A stretch of 64,000 nucleotides of DNA from Bugula neritina (taxonomy: Eukaryota > Bryozoa > Gymnolaemata > Cheilostomatida > Bugulidae): positions 14,254,633 to 14,318,632 of the forward strand of contig OZ037769.1 in assembly GCA_964035545.1 (NCBI GenBank). Reading direction: 5' to 3'. Below, piece after piece: positions 1-12,060 of the stretch. Numbering within the stretch: position 1 is the first letter of the stretch; every line of letters starts with the position of its first letter. Below the pieces are notes generated by a model, which was not told the origin of the DNA, did not search any database, and saw only the letters and a list, made by a program, of their open reading frames with translations. The translations under genes were made by a program, and so were the position numbers.

Positions 1-843
1 ACAGCTGCACAATAGCTTGATGAAACAAGGCTTCAATAACTCAAGATGTAATATTTATGTATTTTTATCACAAGGTTTATATTTAATGGCTCATTTTGTA
101 CAGACTATATACTATTTAATAAACTTTGAACATCAACATAAAATTTAAAAAAAAAACAGCGCTGAGTAAATCAGTTGATCCATGTTTTGCATTACTTTAA
201 AGTCATCATACAACGTCATGCCTCACTTACATATATAAAATTTTTTGCCATGTTTTCATTTATGAGCCATAACTATATAATATTTTAGGTTTATTTTGTA
301 TGTATTTTACAGTTTGTATTTATATATTGCATTGCATTTATTTATGATGAAATTATTATAGATAAATTAAAGCATACTAAAATCAGCATGGAAAACATTC
401 AAGTGGTTGAATGTTTTTGTAAACTTGTATTGATCTGCAGTCTGGAAGATCAGCTGTATTACTGATTGAGCTGTTATACACAATAAACTGTTTTGGAATT
501 GGAATACCAAGAACTCAAGCTATATGCTGATAGAACGGAAGGTGATAAATATTCTCCTCAAAAGGTAGTTGCTAGCTCAAGATAACATATTCCTTTAATT
601 GCTTCAAAACCACGGCTTAATAATATGTTTTGTTTAAAAAAGTATTGTATGATGTGCAGATCTAAAATCATTGCTTGAGGTGAAAAATTACTAAATTATT
701 GATACACACCCTGAACTATTATTTTCAAACAACATTATGGTGTTATAAAACGCCCTTTTCATTATAATCTACAATAAAGTAATTAAATCAATTTTTTACT
801 TGAAAATTCATGCATATTCAATTAGGTATATATTAATACATAC
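1..843. other. AT-rich stretch, no gene seen; probably intron of the SLC16-like gene
   Basis: No open frame or repeat here stands out. The last visible exon of the minus-strand SLC16-like gene ends at 844 with a good donor (GTATGT on the minus strand), so this stretch is inferred to be its next intron. The following exons were not recognised and probably lie left of the window. Confidence 0.5.
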
Positions 844-3018
844 CTGATGGAATAGTGTATAGTATAAGCATAGCAGGCAGGGTTTTAGCATAAGCTAGTC
901 CGATGTGACTCATAGCCGTGGTGATTACGGCAAACATAATAACAGGTCTTTGGCCTAGTTTTACTGTCATGTATCCGGCCAGTGGGTCTGAAACAAGAGG
1001 CATAACTCCTTGTACAAGAATACATGTCTCCAAACTTATAGAACGTATCATTATAGTATATAAAGCTATAATCAGTTTTTAGCCAGTATAATTTAGTTCT
1101 CTAATATAATGCTCATGTCAATGAAGACATATAATAATTCTTGCAGTAGTTATTATGAAGTGACATGATAGACATTATACTACTAGGTTGATAAGGAATT
1201 TAAATATTTATTTTAATTCTGAGCTAACTTTCCCACGCAAATACACCAATAAATTATGATATTAATTGGTGCAGTTTTAGAATAACGCTTTAAATGCAAG
1301 ATTAAAATCAGACTGAATTATAGCCAGCTCATATTTCAAATAAGTAGATGAAAATTCCTCTACAATTACTCCTTTAAACAATTAACATTGCAGTTACAAA
1401 CACAACATAAATACAGTATCCATAGTATAAACTATATAGTATTCAGTTAGAAATAGTGTATGTAATGCTATGCTATTCACTCACTGAGAGCCGAACCAAC
1501 CACTGCAGATAAAGTGAACACATATAGTAAAGTAGAAGGAGAATAAACTTCTTCAAACCTTTCTATAACTTCTACCATAATTATTCCTTGGTTCTTAAAC
1601 CCCCCAGCGCCAAGTAGAAATATGAATGTTCCAGCTACAATAAAAATAAACGAAGTTATTATTATTTCTTTAAATTGCCCAATTATTCTATTTTGAATAA
1701 TGGTTTGTCATGTTACTATTGATGAGGTATTTTTCATAAAACTGTAAACTTAATAAATCAAGCAAGCATTTTAAAATATTTAAATATTTCAAATATTAGA
1801 TAACCTCTATTTTTTGGAAGGAACAATAAAACTTGCATGCTGCAGTGACATATTACTCAATTGGTATCTGTTATTGACAGTTAAGGCAAGGTGTCTGCTG
1901 GTGACAGTCAAAGCAAGGTATCTGTTGGTGACAGTTAAAACAAGGTGTCTGCTGGTGACAGTTAAGGCAAGGTGTCTGTTATTGACAGTTAAGACAAGGT
2001 GTCTGCTGGTGACAGTTAAGGCAAAGTATCTGTTAATGACAGTTAAGGCAAGGTATCTGCTGGTGACAGGTAATGAGACACCAGAAGATTAGCTGAAAGT
2101 CACATGCATGCCAAAAGTATTAATTGTATTATGTAAATTTGTTAAAAAAATTAAGCAGACAAAATAATTAGACAGAATTATCTGCTTACACTATACATAC
2201 CTAGTATTATTATTATTATTAGACAATTGTTATTAACGTATGAGCAAATGCATTCTTTAAGCAATAGAAATGTTGCGATAGGTAAATCACTCTACTAGTA
2301 ATTTATTGTAGATGAGCTTTGGTTATAGTGGTAGCTTTCTTAGAATCTGTTAACCACCCTAGCTAGCTAGCTAACTTTCATAGTATATTTGTACAGAGTA
2401 CAGTTGCAACTTGCAGCTCAACAGTGTGAAACATTAATATCTCAAACCACAAGTTTAGGTGCAATGAAAGAAATCTTTACAATTCGAAACTCTTTTATTA
2501 TCTTACAGAATAATTTTGGTTTGGGGCACAAATATAGATAGTTTTGCCACTTGATTTGATACATTCAGCTTTGTAACCACAACACCACATTTAATTCAAT
2601 TCAATTCAATTCAGTTCACTGTCTTTTACCTCACGAAGGTTTAGGACTTGCTATAAGTACTTAGACACTGTACTATGAAGGATGGGAGTATCAAAGGCTG
2701 TCTTAAATATCAATCATCAGGAGTAATAGAATAACATCTGGATTGGTAAATGACCTTTTCAAAATAGCAAGAACAACCACACTAATAAAATATTTGCGGC
2801 AGAAAATGTATACATTATATTCTGACAGCACTGACATGTGCTATGAAAAGATATTATCATTAAACCTGACACTGGAATCACATAAATTCTATAGATTTCT
2901 TTACTTACCCGCAACAATAACCCACGCATAGCCCTTGTCTATAGGGAGGTCACCGTCATTCTTCACTCTGCAGTTAGATATACAATTCATAGTCAAAGTA
3001 GCTTCAAGGAATGTCTGC
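844..3018 (-). CDS. SLC16-like monocarboxylate transporter (MFS), 5' three exons, partial
   Basis: Three minus-strand exons join with matching phases: 2909-3018, 1485-1634 and 844-987. Acceptors are TTTTACAG, TTATTGTAG and TTGTTTCAG; donors are GTAAGT, GTGAGT and GTATGT. The likely start is the ATG at 2990, with 5'UTR before it, because SLC16 proteins have only a short cytosolic N-terminus. The visible 125 residues read PIDKGYAWVIVA, which matches the family signature before helix 1 (Asp, Gly, aromatic, Trp). Then follow GTFIFLLGAGGFKNQG, a helix with VFTLSAVVGSAL, the loop-2/3 motif DPLAGYMTVKLGQRPV and a third helix. SLC16 proteins are 12-helix plasma-membrane carriers, typically proton-coupled monocarboxylate transporters; the substrate here cannot be told. 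The rest of the protein lies beyond position 844 or left of the window. Family call is from motif recognition. Confidence 0.8.
1875..2070 (+). repeat. 27-bp minisatellite, about 7 copies
   Basis: Seven imperfect head-to-tail 27-bp units, each starting TGACAGTTAAGGCAAGG, plus a short eighth. It lies between exons 1 and 2 of the SLC16-like gene. Because 27 is divisible by three, an open frame with an LLVTVKARC-type repeat runs through it, but nothing supports translation. Confidence 0.9.
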
Positions 3019-3625
3019 CTGTAAAATGAAACATACCGTCAGACTAAGCCTCAAATGACTAAATAACTTCACACTATAGTTTCTACTTCGTCACACCCCT
3101 GGGGCTTAAAAGTTTCATTCAGATTACATCTCAAAAATGTTGACCGATTTAGTATACAATCATTTATAAGGATTATATATTAGCACCACTAACATTATCA
3201 TGGTATTTGATGTTTAATGCTTATTGTATGTTACTTTTATTATATTAGCTATATAATGCTGCTGCTATAACTATATTATATAATTTAATGTTTTATAATC
3301 TTAACTACTTTATATTATGAGCTACTTTATGTCTCCATAATTGAGGTTTTATCAATAAAATTTTAATAGACTCACATGTGATTATACTATCTCTAATAAC
3401 ATAGCTTTTAAAGGATAAAAGTAAAGCATATAAAATACTAATCTTTTGCTAAAAATCACAGTTATACCAGATTTCAGTTGCATGCTCACTGGAAGTATGA
3501 ATGAAGTAGAAACTTTATATATATTATTTGCCTTCAATCTTGCGTTATGCAACAGGATTAAGAGCTAAAGCTCAGGTGTTATTGTCATTAAAGTAACTAT
3601 CTTAAACTAAAAACCACTTTATGTA
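3019..3625. other. Non-coding stretch upstream of the SLC16-like start exon
   Basis: AT-rich DNA before the first recognised coding exon of the minus-strand transporter. It should hold 5'UTR exons, since the exon at 2909-3018 starts at an acceptor, and the promoter, but no specific element could be recognised. Confidence 0.4.
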
Positions 3626-4703
3626 AATAGACCATGTAAAACTCAGCCAATCAGCGAAGTGTACCAGGTCAATGTCTTACCATCGTAACTGATATAAAAT
3701 TCTGCAAGTTCAATTGCAAAATGCATGCTTCTAAAAGCTAGTTGTGCAACTTTTTTTTCATGCATTATTTAATTTCATATCTTAAATTGATGACTCTTGA
3801 AATGATTTTTTAAAATGTCTAAATTAAGTGTTTATAAAATGCAATTAAAAATTTCATGTCTAGAAAAATGACCTGGTACACTTTTGCAACTTAAGGCCAA
3901 TTATTACATAACTGCCAGCTTAGTAGTTATTTGTTGTTGCAGCTTGAATGGGTTATTGTTTAGCATTGGAAGCTTGCAGTAAACATCTGTGAATTTGGTA
4001 CATGACTTTGATTGGCTGGTTTTTGAATTGCCCTTTAGTATATGCATCTGGATGGCTTGACTAGTGTAGACTCCGCCTACATCTAGCTAATGTACAGTAG
4101 CCAATCCACAGTAGTATTACAAAATTTCTGTTTAACAAATGAAATATTCTGGTCATTTGTCTTGTACTTTACAATAGTAAATATTCTATTCAACTAGAAT
4201 TTTATTGTATGTGAGCCATGCATGGGAACTACTAAGAGGTTAAATCAACCACCCATGCTAGTAATAGCTCGCAGTAATAGCAAGTCCACACCATATAAAT
4301 ATACACATAAGCTATTATGTGCAGCTTATGAATGCGGAAATGACCCCATTTCTTACCTTCAATTTGAAAAAAATTGTATTACATATTCTGCCACCTCTGC
4401 ACCAGGAACTTGTTTTCCTTTTAAATTTTGAAAATAGTGGTCAGTTTCTGCAGCAGTCAACATCCACAATAAACAACGTAAGCTTTCAAATAAACTATAA
4501 ATATGTGAAATATTAGTGTGGAAACAATGTAATTTATTCATTGCTATGATGAAAAAATTACAAGAATATTATATAAAGGCTAAATATAGATTTCTAGTAA
4601 AATGGCACGGGTAAAAATAACACATTTTTACTTCAAATTCTAAATTTCATCAGTCACCAATGGTGGCTGTAGATTACAGAGAGCACAGCAGACTATCATA
4701 ATC
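3626..4703 (+). repeat. Left terminal inverted repeat (1078 bp)
   Basis: Left arm of the DDE element, starting AATAGACCATGTAAAACTC. The sequence GTGTACCAGGTCA near the outer end recurs inverted inside the arm near 3876, giving paired subterminal sites that could be transposase-binding sites (inference). Short open frames in this arm recur exactly in the other arm and are not genes. Confidence 0.9.
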
Positions 4704-4756
4704 ATAATCATAAGGATGGTCAGCCCACTGAGCAAAATCCAACTCCAACCCTTCAT

Positions 4757-5050
4757 TTGGGTTACCAATGCACTAAAGCATATAATGTAAGACGCACAAA
4801 AAACAGTGGTTTTAATGAAACATGTGAAAGAAGCGAACAGAAAACGTCTTCAACAGAGTCAGCTGATATAGAGCAACAGAACTCATCTGACAGCCATCCT
4901 CATAGTCAGACTTCATCAGAAGTAACTGAGTTACCAGAATCATTAACTACTCAGAAAAAAAGATCTGCACATTCTATTGATAGATGAAAATCAAAAGTTG
5001 GAAGAAAAGGCTCAAAAAGTTCTACGTTTAAACAAAAAGCAACTATTGAA
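4757..5050 (+). pseudogene. Transposase N-terminal region, broken
   Basis: The frame from 4757 is rich in Ser, Glu and Gln and stops at 4985-4987. In another frame, 4974-5045 reads as a Lys/Leu-rich coiled coil (NQKLEEKAQKVLRLNKKQ), the kind of segment that precedes the DDE domain in THAP/DDE_Tnp_4 transposases. The switch of frame suggests a frameshift. No Cys/His zinc-binding N-terminus was recognised. Assignment rests on position inside the element. Confidence 0.45.
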
Positions 5051-5809
5051 AAAGTAAAAGTTTTTAAAACTTTCACCACTACAGATCATTCATACATTTT
5101 TTATTAAAGATGTTGTTTTATGTAAGATATTCATAAATACCACAGTGGTCATCTGCATGCTTTGATTTATTTAGTTTAGGGTTTTATTTAAACAAGCAGC
5201 AGTCTTTTATTTGTGGACAAATTGACTCACTTTCTCCAGGAAAAGTAAATTGTCTTGACTTAAATTTTCCTTGGCTATTTTAAAGCTTATCAAAAGTGGC
5301 CTCCTAATCTAATTTTTAGCTGAAACTAACTCAGTGTTTAAAACTAAAATGGTTTACACTTGTTACTAGTTTCACTTATTCACAAACATTATTAAATGCT
5401 ATTCTAGAAATAATATGGGTTTGAATTAGTTATAGTATAATTATAAAATGAAGTAATAATTGTTTGTCCACAGTATTTGTTTAAACTCGTGACTTCATTC
5501 AAAGGATGTATTCATACAACTAGCTTATTATGTACTGTTACAGTATTATGTAACACATGTTGACACACATTACATTCTGTTTGGATGGTGATATATTGGG
5601 TCAAGCCTTCAACTAGCAGTTCTTGAACTTCATAGTTCTTGCAAAAGATAACTGAAGCTACTTGCCAAAGGGTAAAAACTGCTGAATGAATACAAACTAA
5701 GCACAAAATTTATTTAGCACACACATTATAATTTGAATCATAATTTAATTTTCATTCTTTGTTTACTATATCTAGATTTATATGTCCGAAGATGAAAGTT
5801 CTCACTTTC
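5047..5809. other. Decayed interior of the DDE transposon
   Basis: Between the coiled-coil remnant and the DDE remnant there are 760 bp of AT-rich DNA with many stops on both strands. The segment expected between these domains is not recognisable, so it has decayed or been replaced by an insertion. Confidence 0.4.
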
Positions 5810-5810
5810 A

Positions 5811-6569
5811 GAAAAAAAGTTAACAGGACAAGATAAACTTTTATTGGCTTTGATGAAGCTGCGTCAAGATTTACAGTTTCAAATGCTTGCTGGCCTTTTT
5901 TATATCTCTAAATTGCTAGCAAGCAAAACCTTCAAAGACACATTAGATATTTTAGCAGATGAACTAAACAATCTAATAGTTTTTCCAACAAGAGAGAAGC
6001 TGAACATTTCTCTGAGCTTTCAAAGCCAATATGCTAATATTAGGTGCATTATAGACTGCACAGAAATATTCATTTGTAAGCCTCAGTCAAAGCTGGCTCA
6101 ATCTTAAACATGGAGTGAGTATAAAAAGACCCACACCATCAATTATTTGGTTGCAATTACACCCAAGGGCACTATTTGCTTTATTTCGCATGGAATGGGA
6201 GGTAGAGCCTAAGACAAGTGTGTAGTGAATGACTCTGGGTTCTTAGACTTCATAAACCCAGATGATGTGGTCATGGCAGATAGAGGCTTTCTTATTGAAA
6301 AAGAACTTATAGGCGCTGGAGCCAAGTTGGCCATACCACCTGGGAAAAGAGGCCATTTGCAAATGACTAAAATGCAGTTACTGCAAACAAAGTTGATTGC
6401 TAACCTTCGAATCCATGTCAAAAGAGCAATCAAAAGAATAAAGGAGTTCAATATTTTAAATGGTCCTGGAGGTGTGAACTTGGTGTTGGCACCTCTATTA
6501 GACAAGATTATGATAGTCTGCTGTGCTCTCTGTAATCTACAGCCACCATTGGTGACTGATGAAATTTAG
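5811..6569 (+). pseudogene. DDE_Tnp_4-type transposase catalytic domain, inactivated
   Basis: One frame runs from about 5811 to 6569, interrupted by two in-frame TAA codons at 6105-6107 and 6210-6212. Before the first stop it reads LALMKLRQDLQFQMLAGLF, then FPTREKL and IIDCTEIFI, the first catalytic Asp (6054-6056). Between the stops come [19 protein letters not shown] and ISHGMGGRA. After them come VVMADRGF, the second Asp (6279-6281), and LRIHVKRAIKRI. Active relatives have Glu at the K of HVK (6420-6422), so the third acidic residue is also lost. Such enzymes cut and paste DNA between terminal inverted repeats. This copy cannot encode an active enzyme; any movement would need a helper. Confidence 0.85.
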
Positions 6570-7583
6570 AATTTGAAGTAAAAATGTGTTATTTTTACCC
6601 GTGCCATTTTACTAGAAATCTATATTTAGCTTTTATATAATATTCTTGTAATTTTTTCATCATAGCAATGAATAAATTACATTGTTTCCACACTAATATT
6701 TCACATATTTATAGTTTATTTGAAAGCTTACGTTGTTTATTGTGGATGTTGACTGCTGCAGAAACTGACCACTATTTTCAAAATTTAAAAGGAAAACAAG
6801 TTCCTGGTGCAGAGGTGGCAGAATATGTAATACAATTTTTTTCAAATTGAAGGTAAGAAATGGGGTCATTTCCGCATTCATAAGCTGCACATAATAGCTT
6901 ATGTGTATATTTATATGGTGTGGACTTGCTATTACTGCGAGCTATTACTAGCATGGGTGGTTGATTTAACCTCTTAGTAGTTCCCATGCATGGCTCACAT
7001 ACAATAAAATTCTAGTTGAATAGAATATTTACTATTGTAAAGTACAAGACAAATGACCAGAATATTTCATTTGTTAAACAGAAATTTTGTAATACTACTG
7101 TGGATTGGCTACTGTACATTAGCTAGATGTAGGCGGAGTCTACACTAGTCAAGCCATCCAGATGCATATACTAAAGGGCAATTCAAAAACCAGCCAATCA
7201 AAGTCATGTACCAAATTCACAGATGTTTACTGCAAGCTTCCAATGCTAAACAATAACCCATTCAAGCTGCAACAACAAATAACTACTAAGCTGGCAGTTA
7301 TGTAATAATTGGCCTTAAGTTGCAAAAGTGTACCAGGTCATTTTTCTAGACATGAAATTTTTAATTGCATTTTATAAACACTTAATTTAGACATTTTAAA
7401 AAATCATTTCAAGAGTCATCAATTTAAGATATGAAATTAAATAATGCATGAAAAAAAAGTTGCACAACTAGCTTTTAGAAGCATGCATTTTGCAATTGAA
7501 CTTGCAGAATTTTATATCAGTTACGATGGTAAGACATTGACCTGGTACACTTCGCTGATTGGCTGAGTTTTACATGGTCTATT
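6506..7583 (-). repeat. Right terminal inverted repeat (1078 bp)
   Basis: Reverse complement of 3626-4703. It ends ACATGGTCTATT. Its inner ~60 bp overlap the end of the transposase pseudogene, so the left arm carries a matching antisense piece of the coding end. This suggests the long arms arose by inverted duplication of the element's own 3' end. Confidence 0.9.
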
Positions 7584-8073
7584 GGTAGCCACAGTAATTT
7601 ACAATTGAAGATAAAGTTTAAAGCTGCAAGCTAAAGCATGCATTTATCACGCATAATAGTTTGCATATTGCACATACCTTTTAGATATAGAGAAGAGCTG
7701 ATAATACAATATAGCCTCAAAACTTATTCTCAATTATAAATAAGAAAAGTCATTGTACAAGTTGAAAACTTAGAAAACCTGAAATTGTACTATGGGTAAA
7801 TATAACGACTCCATGCTGTATATCTTACATTTTTTTCATGCCCCATAAGTTAACTATTTTTATCTTCTGGTAATTGTTTAACATATTTTTTAACATATAT
7901 GTATGCTTAATATCAAATTCATAAAACACAATCTAATTATATAGAGTACGTAGGTAAGTGACACTGTCTGCAGTGCACATCAAATAGAGGCAAAGCTTGA
8001 AAAGTCAAGAAACTCATAGCTAAATGCCCGAAGCATCAACAACAGAAGAATGTAAACCATCATCAGCTGATAG
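7584..8073. other. AT-rich stretch, nothing recognised
   Basis: No convincing gene, repeat or element was seen. Confidence 0.4.
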
Positions 8074-8500
8074 AAAATAATGCAGTATATATATATATAT
8101 ATATATTGCAAAACATATAAATACTGACTCAGCGCAATTCATTGTTTATGTTAAAATATATACAGTGTACAACTGAGGTCCAATTTTGTTGAAAGTGAAA
8201 TTGAGTGAAATTAACACTGAATGATAAACATATACATGTATGCAAGTATACAGCTTATATAAACCCCACACGACCAGCTAGTGAGGTTTACATTCCTGAT
8301 ACAAAATAATGCAGTATATTGCATAACATGAATACTGACACAGCACAATTCATTGTTTATATTAAAATATAGACAATGTACAACTGAAATCCAATTTTGT
8401 TGAAAGTGAAATTAAATAAAATTAACTTTGAATAGTAAACATACACATGCAAGTACAGCTTATATAACTCCCACAAGACCAGCAGGTGAGGTTTAAATTT
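8074..8500 (+). repeat. Two-copy tandem repeat, ~229-bp unit
   Basis: Two diverged direct copies (8074-8302 and 8303 to about 8500). Both start AAAATAATGCAGTATAT and share CAATTCATTGTTTAT and CCAATTTTGTTGAAAGTGAA. The first copy has an expanded (TA)n near 8086-8106. No coding potential. Confidence 0.8.
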
Positions 8501-9020
8501 TAGAATTGTATACAAAATTATCTTATGGGTTCACTACATGCGGTGGCTGGTACAGCAATGTAATCAAATATATTTTTTAAACGTAAAAATTTCCTGAGTA
8601 ATTTTTACATATAACAGAACAAAGATTTTCGTAGTAGGTGTTGTATCGTAGAGTATTGTTATACTATATGAGCTCTCAGAGAAAAAACACTATAAAAAGC
8701 TGTCAGAGAAAGAGCAATAAAAAGTTTTTAGAGAAAATTTGTGAAAAGCTTTTAAGCAGTTAAATAGCTAATGTTTTTGATATTTTCATTTCTCTCTGTA
8801 TTATATATAACTCAACTAGTTAATATTATGGTCCGTGCTCACAATAAAGCAATTCATAGTAACAGGCAGTTTAGAGAATCCCTGACACACTTCTCTTATG
8901 CAGTATTATAAAAACAGTTCGATAAAATTGCAGTAAATAGTTTCAGAATATATGTGCAAGATTGTCAGTTATAAAGAATTACTGTAAATACTAAACTTTA
9001 TATTATAGCTGTTAAAGTTG
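8501..9020. other. AT-rich stretch, nothing recognised
   Basis: No open frame or repeat of note. Confidence 0.4.
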
Positions 9021-9442
9021 CAACTGGGTCATTTTACCTAATTTAGTACACACTGGATATCTTCGGTTTTTAGCTATTTTTTGAAGTTTAGCTGGTAATG
9101 AACATGGCTTTTTTCCCAAAACTAGTAAAGCACCAATAAATACACCGAAATAATCAAAGTTCTTTTTAATTTTGCTTCATTTCCCAAGTTTTTCCTAATT
9201 ACTCAGCTATACTTTTGGTTACGGACCGTTACGGTTTTTTTCGTAACGGCCCGCACTCCTAATAAATAAGAAAAATCATGGGAAATTAAGCAAAATTAGA
9301 AAGAACCTTAATTGTTTTAGTGTATTACTTAGTGCTTTACTAGTTTTGGGCAAAAAGCCAGGTTAATTACCAGCTAAATTGTAAAAAATAGCTAAAAACT
9401 GAAGATATCCAGTGTGTACTAAATTAAGTAAAATGACCCAAC
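9021..9442. mobile_element. Foldback / MITE-like element
   Basis: Two inverted arms of roughly 180 bp (about 9021-9205 and 9262-9442) share TGGGTCATTTTAC, TAGTACACACTGGATATCTTC and AAAACTAGTAAAGCAC in opposite orientation. The centre is a sharp hairpin made of CCGTTACG (near 9226) and CGTAACGG (9241-9248). There is no coding sequence. Size and long arms fit a non-autonomous foldback element. No target-site duplication was identified. Confidence 0.75.
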
Positions 9443-9539
9443 TATACCATACCTGCAAAATTCTCCCAGAGCAGCTCAGCAGCACTTAATTCCAATTATT
9501 TCAACAGCTTTCTAGAGTAGAGCAACTAGTACCCATTGC

Positions 9540-10090
9540 TATTAGATAGAAATAGAAAGTGGGTACATGCAGGAATGTTAGTCTAAAGATAAGCTACTAC
9601 CTTTCATTGGCTAGCAGATCTAAACTAAGCAGAAACTAAACTTCCAGTGAAGTGCCTTTGAAAACAGCTTTGTATAATATGAGGTTTATATTTAGCAAAA
9701 AGTATTGTTAAAGACCAGTTTAGACAGGTGAAAGCTTATATCTACATAAATTGGATGATTAGACAAATTTGCATTTAAAACAGTATAATTAATCAGCTAA
9801 ACTGCCATAAAGGTATTCAATTGCGACATTATTTCGTTAACTTGTGAAAAGATAATTAATTAGAAATGTCAAATCCAACATTTCTTTAGTACACATGCAC
9901 TAATCAATACCTTCACTAAATGATTGTCAGACTTTCATTGTTTATTATAAGAAGCCAGTGCTGAACAGATAAATACATTATAATGTTGCTTTATAGATTT
10001 CTCAAGCAAATAAAATTGATGAGAAGACAACTTTTACTGGTCGACTGCATGCACACTTTAATAGTGATGTAAACTGTGTGTGACAGTATG
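9540..10090 (+). repeat. Diverged duplicate of 15505-16075
   Basis: Shares blocks in the same order and orientation with 15505-16075: GATAAGCTACTAC, ATCTAAACTAAG, CATAATTAATTA-like and the closing GACAGTATGAT-like segment. No reading frame is conserved, so it is an old duplication or two copies of an unknown repeat. Confidence 0.6.
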
Positions 10091-10786
<696 letters not shown>

Positions 10787-10858
10787 GTATGCTGATTGTC
10801 AATCTAGTTGGAGTTCCAGCAAAGTAAAGTGCTCGATATCACGGGTGACAGAGCTAAT

Positions 10859-12060
10859 ATAATGTAGTGTGTTCAGATTGTTAATGATACATATATATTT
10901 TATTTAAAAAATCTTACACGACTATATAGTTTCGTGCAGTAAACTGCACTCCTCAGGTGTTAGACTAAAAATAAATAAAATCTATGAAGCATACCGATTA
11001 TTCAAATTTTTACATAAAGAAAATTATCATGCTAAACACAACGTAAAACGAAATGCAAACATAGTAGTGGATTTGGTGTTATCTATTAATTAATTAAATT
11101 GCTCTTTTTCTAAAGGATTAAACTATAAAAGCTAGATGTTTGATGGAAAGGCTAATTTATAATAGGTAGTACTATGGTTGAGAGTTGTTAGTATTGTTAT
11201 GTGATGTTGCCCAGGTAGTGTTTACGCGCATGTCTGCATGTGGATAGAATTTCATTTCTGTTATTAAGGGAAGATTTGCTGGGCTGGTATATTATGAAAT
11301 ATTTTTCCCATAGGCAGAGGTTGCATCTTTTAGTGACTTTGTTGTATGAGTTGGTCTTTTTCATAATTTTCCATGTTATGTCAAAATGGGTGTTCTTGTC
11401 TTTTAGTTTCCAGATATATTTGCTCAATTCAGTATGGTTCTTTTTTGTTTTGTTGTTAAAAGTTGATTTGTGGTTATAAAATCTGGTTTTGAATTCTGTT
11501 TCTGATGTTCCCACGTAAGTCTGGGGTTGGCTGCCATCTTTGGTTGTAACTGTAGCTTGGTATATGATGCACTTTGTGAGGCATTTTCCATCTAGTGGGC
11601 ACACTGTGCTGTTTCTGCAGTTACATTCTCGAGGAGGTTGGTTTGCTGGGTTGAGTAATCTTTTATTGTGGCTGTTGATTATGTTGTTTAAATTTCTGCA
11701 GCAGCTGTAACTGAGTTTTATGTTGTTTTTGTTGAAAATTTTGTAGAGTTTGTGGTTTTTGGGTATTTCTTCCTCCAGAATTTTAAAAAATTGTTTTCCC
11801 AGGTTGCTTGATACACTTTTGGAGAATGGGGGGTTATACCATGTGATGTTTCGTCGTCTTTCCCTTTTTGGTCTGCTAGTGGTGTGTGTTGGCTGGAATG
11901 TTAGGTTATGTGTGTATCCACTTTTACTTAGAGCTTCTTGGTGTATTTTTGTTGTTTGACTGAAGACTTCTTCGTTAGATGAGAGATTGGAGAGCCTGTT
12001 GTTTATGGCTTGTGGGATGTTTCTTGTGATATGGGGTGGATGGTTGGATTTGGAGTTTAC
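10859..12060 (-). repeat. Left inverted arm of the PLE (minus-strand copy)
   Basis: Reverse complement of 12779-13980. Read on the minus strand it contains the connector with CNCRNSTVC, the GIY-YIG domain (stop at 11197-11199), the 3'UTR and a hammerhead. The minus-strand frame 11197-12300 starts with about 80 residues that are only antisense of the RT, so it is a 5'-truncated endonuclease fragment and not a separate gene. Confidence 0.92.
10912..10964 (-). ncRNA. Type-I hammerhead ribozyme in left PLE arm
   Basis: Exact mirror of the ribozyme at 13875-13927. On the minus strand: core CUGAGGA, stem II GUGCAG/CUGCAC with loop UUUA, then GAAA, a short stem III and the cleavage triplet GUC whose C is position 10920. 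Cleavage is predicted between 10920 and 10919. Confidence 0.88.

Larger units (their letters stand above)
3626..7583 (+). mobile_element. DDE transposon relic with 1.08-kb terminal inverted repeats
   Basis: Two nearly identical inverted arms, 3626-4703 and 6506-7583 (1078 bp each), enclose the remains of a transposase. The arms pair base for base at a constant coordinate sum of 11209. I noticed only one mismatch, near 4572/6637. Near-identical arms imply recent insertion, gene conversion or recent repair. The right arm overlaps the 3' end of the transposase frame. No clear target-site duplication was seen at either flank. The encoded protein fits the DDE_Tnp_4 group (Harbinger/ISL2EU-type, often with THAP-like N-termini), from motif recognition. 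Confidence 0.85.

Noticed and set aside
1814-2092. A 92-codon frame with LLVTVKARC repeats
   Set aside because: Product of a 27-bp minisatellite, multiple of three; no start context or homologue is evident.
4222-4541. Short open frames in the left transposon arm, repeated at 6668-6987
   Set aside because: Identical inverted copies inside the terminal repeats, without motifs.
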